Of a stretch of 64,000 bases of DNA, positions 8,071 through 14,664 are shown piece after piece (within the stretch, counting starts at the first letter, position 1; each line of letters opens with the position of its first letter). The notes beneath the pieces were generated by a model. The model worked only from the letters and a program-made list of their open reading frames with translations, did not search any database and was not told the DNA's origin. The stretch lies in NCBI RefSeq assembly GCF_041361465.1, contig NZ_JBGKAC010000001.1, positions 2,418,001 through 2,482,000 on the forward strand, read 5' to 3'. The translations under genes were made by a program, and so were the position numbers. Source of the DNA: Halobaculum sp. MBLA0143. Lineage in GTDB: Archaea > Halobacteriota > Halobacteria > Halobacteriales > Haloferacaceae.

Positions 8071-8340
8071 TCACTCGTCGTTCGTCTCCAGCGCCGCGCG
8101 GATCGACCGCTCGACGCCGCGTCCGCCCGGGGTCTCGGGGCGGTACGCGCCGCCGGTGAACGTCTCGCCCGTCTCCTCGTTGACCCAGATGCCCGTACCG
8201 ATGCGCTTGACGGAGTCGCCGTCGACTGTCGCCGAGTTCATCTCTGCCTCGATCTCGGAGACGCGCTTGCGGGCGACTCGCCCGTAGCGCGCGCCGAACC
8301 GCCCGGCACTCCCGGTAGACTGCGCGTTGTCTTCGGCCAT
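8071..8340 (-). CDS. rpl37ae: 50S ribosomal protein L37Ae (eL43), form lacking zinc-binding cysteines
   Basis: This 89-residue protein has the L37Ae hallmarks: the basic [17 protein letters not shown] segment at residues 11-27, the GTGIW strand at 48-52 and the [13 protein letters not shown] motif at 61-73. L37Ae normally has a C4 zinc finger (CxxC ... CxxC) around the GTGIW strand. Here those positions read [20 protein letters not shown] and NEETGET, and the whole protein contains no cysteine. The fold is presumably held without zinc, a cysteine-free variant. The ATG at 8340 gives the standard N-terminus; an upstream in-frame start would add a non-conserved dozen residues. It heads the L37Ae-RpoP-Pcc1 group. 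Confidence 0.9.
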   Translation of the reverse strand: MAEDNAQSTGSAGRFGARYGRVARKRVSEIEAEMNSATVDGDSVKRIGTGIWVNEETGETFTGGAYRPETPGGRGVERSIRAALETNDE

Positions 8341-8471
8341 AGTACACGCGGGTTCGCCGTTCGTCGGTAAAAACACTGCGAGTCGGACGCGGCGTTCGAC
8401 GCCGAGAGCGACGGAGACAGCGCGCGTGACGCGAGGAAAACGTTATACACGCAAGGTTCGGCAGTAGGAGT

Positions 8472-8903
8472 ATGAGCGTCGAGTTGCCGTTCGCGCCGGT
8501 CGACGAGGTCATTCGGCGCAACGCCGGGAGCCTCCGGGTGAGCGCCGACGCGGCCGAGGAACTGGCACGCCGGGTGCAGTCACACGGAGCGGCGCTGGCG
8601 GTCGACGCCGCCGAGGTGGCGGCCGAAGACGGGCGCAAGACCCTGATGGCCGACGACTTCGGCGTCGGCCAGGTGGTCGGTCGGGAGACGCTGACGCTGC
8701 CGGTGGCACCCGTCGACCGGATCGCACGGCTCGACATCGACGACAGCTACCGGGTGTCGATGGACGCCCGCATCGCGCTTGCGGACGTGTTAGAGGGGTA
8801 CGCCGACAACGTCGCCCGCGGCGCGGTGATCCTCGCACGCCACGCCGACCGCCGGACGGTACAGGCCGAGGACATCGAGACGTACTTCAGGCTGTTCGAG
8901 TGA
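8472..8903 (+). CDS. Archaeal histone, tandem histone-fold doublet
   Basis: The 143-residue protein consists of two histone folds in one chain, about residues 5-70 and 76-143. Each begins LPFAPVD or LPVAPVD and continues as a three-helix fold; the second ends TVQAEDIETYFRLFE. Fused doublets are the usual haloarchaeal form (HpyA/HstA type) and fold as a pseudo-dimer. The surface is very acidic compared with methanogen histones, so its role may be more regulatory than DNA-packaging; that is inference. A TATA-like GTTATAC about 28 bp upstream of the ATG suggests a strong leaderless promoter. The deacetylase-like gene begins 1 bp after its stop codon, making a two-gene operon. Confidence 0.92.
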   Translation: MSVELPFAPVDEVIRRNAGSLRVSADAAEELARRVQSHGAALAVDAAEVAAEDGRKTLMADDFGVGQVVGRETLTLPVAPVDRIARLDIDDSYRVSMDARIALADVLEGYADNVARGAVILARHADRRTVQAEDIETYFRLFE

Positions 8904-8904
8904 G

Positions 8905-9939
8905 ATGCGGTTCGGCTACAGCGACGACTGTCTGGCCCACGACACCGGCCTCCGCCACCCGGAGACGGCAGACCGACTCCGGGCGATCCGGGAGGGGCTG
9001 ACTCGACGCCACGGCGTGGAGTACGTCGCCGCGTCGCCCGCCGACCGGGAGACGATCACCGCCGTCCACGACGCCGACTACGTCGACGAGGTGGCAGCGT
9101 TCGCCGACGGCGGCGGCGGCAACTGGGACCCGGACACGGTCGTCAGCGAGGAGACGTTCGCCGCCGCGTGCCGCTCGGCCGGGCTCGCAGAGTGGGCCGT
9201 CCGCGAGTCACTGACCGGCGAGATCGGCCGCGACACCCCGTTCTCCATCGGCCGGCCGCCGGGGCACCACGCGGTCGGCGACGACGCGATGGGGTTCTGT
9301 TTCTTCAACAACGCCGCCGTCGCGGTCCAGGCAGTGTTGGACGACCCGACGACAGACGCCGAGCGGGCGGCGGTGTTCGACTGGGACGTCCACCACGGCA
9401 ACGGCACCCAGGATCTGTTCTACGACGCCGGCGACGTGTTCTACGCCTCCGTCCACGAGGACGGCATCTACCCCGGGACGGGCGCGGTGACGGAGACCGG
9501 CGAGGCCGACGGCGCCGGCACCACACTCAACGCGCCGCTCGCGGCCGGCGCCGACGACGGGGACTACCGCTACGTCGTGGAGGAGGCCGTCGTCCCGGCG
9601 CTGTCGGCGTTCGAGCCGGATCTGGTCGTCGTGAGCGCGGGGTTCGACGCCCACCGTCACGACCCCATCTCCCGGATGCGGCTGTCGACGGAGGGGTACG
9701 CCGTGTTGGCCGACCGGATGCGGTCGCTGGCCCGACGCCACGACGCCGGGCTCGCGTTCGTCTTGGAGGGAGGGTACGACCTCGACACGCTGTCGGACGG
9801 CGTCGGAGTCGTCCACGAGACGTTCGACGGCCGGCCGGTGACCCCCGGTGACGAGGAACCGACGGCGGCGACGCGCGACACCGTCCGGGAGCTGCGCGAC
9901 CGACTCGACCTCGACGACGCCGACGAGCCGCCCGAGTGA
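8905..9939 (+). CDS. Histone deacetylase / acetoin utilization-family deacetylase
   Basis: The 344-residue protein is a complete member of the zinc-dependent arginase/deacetylase superfamily. It shows the catalytic His pair His121/His122 in RPPGHHAVGDD, the FCFFNNAAVA loop, and the zinc ligands Asp161 and His163 in FDWDVHHGNG with Asp248 in SAGFDAHRHDP. A conserved EGGYD follows near the C-terminus. Members remove acetyl groups from lysines or small amines; the archaeal substrates are not known from sequence. It starts 1 bp after the histone stop, so the two are almost certainly co-transcribed and perhaps translationally coupled, which makes histone or other chromatin protein acetylation an attractive hypothesis. 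Confidence 0.93.
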   Translation: MRFGYSDDCLAHDTGLRHPETADRLRAIREGLTRRHGVEYVAASPADRETITAVHDADYVDEVAAFADGGGGNWDPDTVVSEETFAAACRSAGLAEWAVRESLTGEIGRDTPFSIGRPPGHHAVGDDAMGFCFFNNAAVAVQAVLDDPTTDAERAAVFDWDVHHGNGTQDLFYDAGDVFYASVHEDGIYPGTGAVTETGEADGAGTTLNAPLAAGADDGDYRYVVEEAVVPALSAFEPDLVVVSAGFDAHRHDPISRMRLSTEGYAVLADRMRSLARRHDAGLAFVLEGGYDLDTLSDGVGVVHETFDGRPVTPGDEEPTAATRDTVRELRDRLDLDDADEPPE

Positions 9940-9978
9940 CCCGAAGGGATTTGTCGCCGCCCGCAGACAGTCGGGACG

Positions 9979-10227
9979 ATGCCGACGAAAGCCGCCGGCT
10001 CGCACACCCTGTCTGCGTTGGTCGCGTTGTTCGCCAGTGCCACCCTCTCGAAGTACGTCTGGCAGGTGCTCCCGTCGCTGGGCGAGGTGTCACAGTCGAG
10101 TCTGACGCTGGTCGACCGACTCCCGGTCGTGTCCGTGCCGACGGACGCCGAGGCGGCCGGCGCGCTCCTGGTTATCGTCGTGGTGACGGTCGTGTGGGAG
10201 GTGGCGCACTACGCTCGGGGTGGGTAG
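9979..10227 (+). CDS. Small two-helix membrane protein, unknown
   Basis: The 82-residue protein has two predicted transmembrane segments, SALVALFASATLSKYVWQVL and AAGALLVIVVVTVVWEVAHY, separated by a polar loop. I recognise no family. It starts 39 bp after the deacetylase and could be the last gene of that operon. Codon use and GC content match the neighbours, so it is probably a native gene. Confidence 0.65.
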   Translation: MPTKAAGSHTLSALVALFASATLSKYVWQVLPSLGEVSQSSLTLVDRLPVVSVPTDAEAAGALLVIVVVTVVWEVAHYARGG

Positions 10228-10435
10228 CTCGGAACGGCACAGTCCGGAGCGACGAGGCCGCGAACGACAGTCACAGACTGACAGGGACGAGCCGGTCGGA
10301 TCGGCTGTCACTGGCCACCGAGTCGGGTCGTGTCGCTCGAAGCACGCTCCGAGCGTCTCCAGCCGGTGACCGTCCGACTCGACGCGAACGGTCCCGGGGG
10401 TCGAGAGTTCGTAGTGTCGGTCGGCGCCGAGTGGG

Positions 10436-11680
10436 TCAGTCACTGGGTTCACCTCCGGCCCGACTCTGTGTTCGTTCCACGAACGGCTCGCGAGTCGCGT
10501 GTATCCCGCCCGCAACGAGCAGGACGACGACGCCGACGCCGGCGAACGTGACGAACACCGAGAACCCGTCACCGACGACGCCCCCGAGGACGCGCGCCGG
10601 GACGGTGACGACTCCGAACACCATCGAGACTGCCGAGAGGACCGTCGCACGCCCGACGGACGAGACTCTGTCGTTGATGTACTGTTTACGGAGGGTGCCC
10701 GAGAGCTTGTCGACGAACCGGACGCCCGCGATCGCCGGGAGGGCCGCCAACGGGGAGACAGCTGTCACCAGGAGCGGAACCCCGACCAGCAACGGCGCCA
10801 GCGTGAACCACCCCCGGACTCCGAGCCGTCGTTCGACCGTCCCGGAGAGCCAGCTCGCGACGGCCGACAACCCAGTGATGGCCGCGTACAGCGGCCCCAG
10901 TTGTGCGACCGAGAGCCCGGACGCCAGCGCAGCCGGCTGAATGAACGCACTCACGACCTGGTGTGCGACGTACAGCGCGCCAGTGTACGCGACGAACCAT
11001 CGGAGCTCCCTCCCAGTCAGGTGCCGACGTGCGGTTCGGATCGCCTGGACGAACTCCAGCGTCTCGGCTCCGGTGCCGTCCGTCTCGTCTGACGCCGGGT
11101 GATCGTCGGCCGTCGGGAACGTCCAGAGGACGACCAACCCGAGGCCGGCGAGCGCGGCCGTGCAGACGAACGGGTACAGTGGGTCGATCTCGTACAGTGG
11201 AGCCCCGGCGAGCGACCCGGCGGCAGAGACCCCCAAGACGACGCTCCCGCCGCGACCGCGCACTCTGGCGAACTCGTCCGTACTCAGACGTGCTTCGAGG
11301 GTGTCGTAGAGCCAGGCGCCGAGACTCCCCGACCGGAAGGTGATACCCACGGACCACACGAGGTACACCACGCCGAACCCGACGACGCCGTCGGCGAACC
11401 AGAACCCGAGAATCGCCGCGCCGATCGTCGTCGTCGCGAAGAACAGACTCGTGCGGTGTCCGAACCGGTCGCTCACGTAGCCCGTCGGAACTTCTGCGAG
11501 GGTGAGCCCGACCCAGAACAACGCCTGGACGGCACCGACACCGGCGAGCCCGACGCCCTTCGACTGCATGTACACGACTGTTATTGGAGTGATGAACGCG
11601 TTCGAGAGGGTGGCCATGTACAGGTAGAACTTGACGACGACGGGGTCCGGGAGCCGTCCGCCGAGACCGTCACTCGGCAT
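10436..11680 (-). CDS. Major facilitator superfamily transporter
   Basis: This 414-residue integral membrane protein has about twelve hydrophobic segments. After the first two it shows an MFS loop-2/3 signature, EVPTGYVSDRFGHRTSLFF, which matches the GxxxDRxGRR-type motif. A central acidic hydrophilic loop (ADDHPASDETDGTGAE) separates the two six-helix halves. The substrate is unknown; it is most like drug/efflux-type MFS proteins. Downstream on the same strand, the 208 bp to the next gene (10228-10435) contain a further open frame starting VNPVTDPLG that overlaps the transporter stop, but it runs into antisense of the neighbouring gene and I do not call it. Confidence 0.85.
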   Translation of the reverse strand: MPSDGLGGRLPDPVVVKFYLYMATLSNAFITPITVVYMQSKGVGLAGVGAVQALFWVGLTLAEVPTGYVSDRFGHRTSLFFATTTIGAAILGFWFADGVVGFGVVYLVWSVGITFRSGSLGAWLYDTLEARLSTDEFARVRGRGGSVVLGVSAAGSLAGAPLYEIDPLYPFVCTAALAGLGLVVLWTFPTADDHPASDETDGTGAETLEFVQAIRTARRHLTGRELRWFVAYTGALYVAHQVVSAFIQPAALASGLSVAQLGPLYAAITGLSAVASWLSGTVERRLGVRGWFTLAPLLVGVPLLVTAVSPLAALPAIAGVRFVDKLSGTLRKQYINDRVSSVGRATVLSAVSMVFGVVTVPARVLGGVVGDGFSVFVTFAGVGVVVLLVAGGIHATREPFVERTQSRAGGEPSD

Positions 11681-12248
11681 CGCTACGGGAGATCGGCGTG
11701 TACGTGTCTGCGACGCCGCCCAGCGTCCGGACGGGAGCGTTCGTGCGGTCCGGACGAGACGGCTCCCACAGTCGCTGCGTGTCGGCGAGTCTCACCGGCA
11801 GACAGCCAGTCGCCGACTCGGAACTCTGTCGAGTCTTCCGCAGAGAACGAATCAGTCGCCTCTGTTCACCCGTGTCGGGAGTTGGACGATCGTAGCACGG
11901 TCCGCTCACGGCAGACATTCGGTACAGCACATCCACTCGACGTTCTACTTTGTGTTTACGGTATCAAAGTATATTGTAGAAAGTTGGTGTGGTCTCCGCA
12001 GTGGCCGCGTGGTCCGTCGGAGCGGCCGACGACTGTGACGAGAGCGGACGGGTGCGCACGGATTGGCGAGAGGGGGTGTCTGGCTGGTGGTAGCCAGTGA
12101 CCGAGGCGAACGTACCCCGGGGTCGACCGTGAGGCCTCACGCTCGGAACCGACAGGCGAACACTGCGAGTGTCTCGTGAGCGCACGGGACGCTCCGATTT
12201 TCGGCACACTCCGACACACACACCACTCCGGGGCACCTCCCGTCGCAC
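11681..12248. other. Intergenic region, 568 bp, no convincing gene
   Basis: This region lies between the divergent MFS transporter and TatD-like gene. No frame shows haloarchaeal coding character over a useful length. It contains an AT-rich patch at about 11941-11985 with a 6-bp inverted repeat ACTTTG/CAAAGT (11947-11952 and 11965-11970), directly followed by a TATA-like GTATATTG. This could be an operator and promoter for the transporter or for an unseen small RNA. A 6-bp hairpin CTGGCT/AGCCAG lies further towards the TatD-like gene, near 12077-12094. Confidence 0.4.
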
Positions 12249-13106
12249 ATGAGCGAGCGACTCGACACCCCGGTGTTGGACGACCACCTCCACCTCGACC
12301 CGGAGCGGGGACGTGGGCTGGCGGCCGTCGACGACTTCGCCCGGCTGGGTGGGACACACCTCCTCGTCGTCAACAAGCCCTCGTGGCACCTGTTGGACGA
12401 CCTGCCCGAGACTGCGGCGGAGTTCGAGCCGGTGTTCGAGACGACCGTCGACACCGTCGAGCGGGCGGGCGAGCGGCTGGCCGGTCGCGCGTGGCCGGTG
12501 CTCGGGGTCCACCCGGGACTGGTGTCGCAGTTGGTCGACGCCGGCCACGACCCGGAGACCGCGGGGGAGATCATGCGGGCGGGGCTGTCGCGGGCGGCCG
12601 ACTACGTCGCCGACGGCGTGGCCCTGGCGCTGAAGTCCGGGCGCCCACACTACGACGTGTCCGACGCCGTCTGGGCGGCCTCGAACGAGACGACGCGACA
12701 CGCCTTCGCGCTGGGGGCCGACCACGACTGTGCCGTCCAGCTCCACACGGAGGCGAGTCGGTCACAGCCGGAGGTGGCGGCGTGGGCGGAGGAACGCGGA
12801 CTCGCCCCCCACCGCGTGGTGAAACACTACGCCTACGGGGAGTTGGAGGGCCCGACCCCGAGCGTGATGTGCGAGAAAGAGTACCTCCGGACGGCGGTCG
12901 ACCGCGGGGAGCCGTTCCTGATGGAGACGGACTTCGTCGACGACCCGGACCGGCCGGGAGCGGTGATGGGGCCGAAGACGGTGCCGCGGCGGGTGCGGTG
13001 GCTGTTGGAGGCGGGCCACGACGACGCCGTCCGGCTGGCGCACGTCGAGACCCCGAAGGAGGTGTACGGAATCGACACGGAGGCGACGCTGGACCGGACG
13101 GACTGA
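12249..13106 (+). CDS. TatD-related metal-dependent hydrolase
   Basis: The 285-residue protein is an amidohydrolase-superfamily member of the TatD-related archaeal type. It has an N-terminal DDHLHLDP metal-binding strand, a VLGVHPGL segment, a QLHTEAS strand, VVKHYA, and a late METDFVDDP motif that supplies the last Asp/Glu ligands. These fit a TIM-barrel metal hydrolase. The closest named family is TatD (deoxyribonuclease-like), but this subgroup's substrate is unproven. The gene stands alone between the regulatory gap upstream and a convergent methyltransferase 12 bp downstream. Confidence 0.88.
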   Translation: MSERLDTPVLDDHLHLDPERGRGLAAVDDFARLGGTHLLVVNKPSWHLLDDLPETAAEFEPVFETTVDTVERAGERLAGRAWPVLGVHPGLVSQLVDAGHDPETAGEIMRAGLSRAADYVADGVALALKSGRPHYDVSDAVWAASNETTRHAFALGADHDCAVQLHTEASRSQPEVAAWAEERGLAPHRVVKHYAYGELEGPTPSVMCEKEYLRTAVDRGEPFLMETDFVDDPDRPGAVMGPKTVPRRVRWLLEAGHDDAVRLAHVETPKEVYGIDTEATLDRTD

Positions 13107-13118
13107 CGGCCGGCCGTC

Positions 13119-13862
13119 TCAGGCGGGCGTGGCGACGAACACGGTCCGAGCGCCCCCCTCGGGGCCGAAGCCGTCGTGCGTCTCGACGGCGAGTCCGGTC
13201 TCGCGGAGCGCGGCGATCACCGTCTCGTCGTCGAACGGAGTCATCGGGCGGCTGTTGACGAACGGCGTCCCCTCCGGCGGGACGACGACGCTGTTCCAGT
13301 CGAGCCGGCCGTCGTCGCGGGGCTGCATCTGGACGATCCGGGCGTACTGACCGGTCGGCGCCTCCCCGATGTCGAGGGCCGGGGCGTCGTGACCCGCGGG
13401 TGGGAGGTCGGAGGCGTCGAAGATCAGAACCCCGTCGTCTGTCAGCCGGTCGGCCAGCGCCGCGACCGCCGGCCGGAGCGCCTCGGGTGGGAGGTGGCTG
13501 ACGACTCCGCGGAGCGCGGCGACGACGGGGAACTCGCCGTCGACCGGGAGCTCTGGGAGCCCGCCGACGGCCAGGGCGGCGTCCAGTTCGGGGTACTTCG
13601 CCGTGGCGCGGGCGAGCACCGGGCGGGCGGGGTCGACGCCGGTGACCTCGAACCCAGCGGCGGCGAGCCGTCGGGTGTGTTCGCCCGTGCCGCAGCCGAC
13701 CTCCAAGAGTCGCGGGTCGTCGACGGCACGGCCGTCCACGACCCGGACGGCGTCGTGGCGGTCGGCGGCCGCCAGGAGGAACGACACGTCGCGGTCGTAG
13801 TCCCACGCCGACTGGATCGCGTCGTACAGTGCGGGAAACTCCGCGTACAGACGGTCAGTCAC
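13119..13862 (-). CDS. Class I SAM-dependent methyltransferase
   Basis: The 247-residue protein has a classic Rossmann methyltransferase domain. Motif I is LLEVGCGTGEHTRRL, motif II is the acidic strand end VTGVDPA, and post-motif segments are GVLIFDASDLPP and TVFVATPA. It begins with a YDAIQSAWDYDRDV segment like small-molecule methyltransferases (ubiquinone/UbiE or TehB-like). The substrate is unknown. GTG at 13862 (VTDRLYAEFP) is preferred because the residues upstream of it read as non-conserved linker sequence. Confidence 0.85.
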   Translation of the reverse strand: MTDRLYAEFPALYDAIQSAWDYDRDVSFLLAAADRHDAVRVVDGRAVDDPRLLEVGCGTGEHTRRLAAAGFEVTGVDPARPVLARATAKYPELDAALAVGGLPELPVDGEFPVVAALRGVVSHLPPEALRPAVAALADRLTDDGVLIFDASDLPPAGHDAPALDIGEAPTGQYARIVQMQPRDDGRLDWNSVVVPPEGTPFVNSRPMTPFDDETVIAALRETGLAVETHDGFGPEGGARTVFVATPA

Positions 13863-14007
13863 GCGGTGACACCCGGGCGGCGACGACCAGAGTCTTGTGG
13901 GGTGTCCCACCGGCTGGGACGGCCGGCACCGCCGGCGACACGGCTACACGGGCGCTCAGGCCGGTCGATACGGAGGGCTTATGCCGTCGGCACCGAACCG
14001 TGGGTGT

Positions 14008-14589
14008 ATGAGCGACCCGGACGAGACGTTCTACACCGAAGAGCGGTGGCAGAACTGGTTGGACCGCGTGGCGGACCAGGAGTTGGACCCGGAGGAGGAA
14101 GACTCCGCGCGACTCCTCCTCAACCTCCAAGACGACGCCGCCATCGCCGTGGCGAAGATCGTCCGCGCGTTCGAGGATGGTCGATTAGACGAAGGAGAGG
14201 CGGGCGAGGAGATCGCCAGCGTCCGAGACGTGGTGTTGGCCGAGGTGGACATGGACGACGAGGAGACGGAGATGCTGATCGACGGCGTCCAGACGAGTCT
14301 CGTGCCGGTGTTCTACGCGGTCGAGGAGTACGTCGTCGGCGGCACCCCGGAGGAGGGGACCGTGGCGGAGTACGTCCGCGCGGCCGCAGAGGCGGAAGGC
14401 GAGGAGGACATCGACGCCGCGCTGGGTTACCTGGTCCAGGCGGGGACGCTGGTGGTCGACGGCGAAGAGCTCCCGATAGAGGTCGCCGAGGAGCTGGAGT
14501 ACGGCCTCGTCTCGGAGTGGGTCAACGGGCTAGACTCGCTCCAGACGGCGATGGCAGACCCAGAGGTCGTCGAGGAAGACGAGGACTGA
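14008..14589 (+). CDS. DUF2150-like acidic protein, unknown function
   Basis: The 193-residue protein is very acidic and mostly helical. It begins MSDPDETFYTEERWQNWLDR, has the central DDAAIAVAKIVRAFEDGRLD helix, and ends with a conserved WVNGLDSLQTAMADPEVVEE. It matches my recollection of the haloarchaeal DUF2150 family, whose function is unknown. The ATG at 14008 is preceded by a TATA-like GCTTATGCC about 26 bp upstream, indicating a leaderless start. A longer upstream frame exists but is not protein-like. It is a single gene. Confidence 0.75.
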   Translation: MSDPDETFYTEERWQNWLDRVADQELDPEEEDSARLLLNLQDDAAIAVAKIVRAFEDGRLDEGEAGEEIASVRDVVLAEVDMDDEETEMLIDGVQTSLVPVFYAVEEYVVGGTPEEGTVAEYVRAAAEAEGEEDIDAALGYLVQAGTLVVDGEELPIEVAEELEYGLVSEWVNGLDSLQTAMADPEVVEEDED

Positions 14590-14664
14590 CGGCCGTCTCG
14601 CCGGGTCGTCGGCTCTCCGGGTCGCCCCAGCATCCTTTTCAGTCACCGCCGGGTACGACGTGTC

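Noticed and set aside
10228-10480. Minus-strand frame beginning VNPVTDPLG that overlaps the MFS transporter stop.
   Set aside because: The first part looks faintly protein-like, but the frame runs on as antisense of the small membrane gene and has no recognisable domain.
11631-12038. Open frames across the gap between the MFS transporter and the TatD-like gene.
   Set aside because: Composition is not haloarchaeal coding-like (many Arg/Ser, few Asp/Glu) and no start or promoter fits; typical of GC-rich spurious frames.
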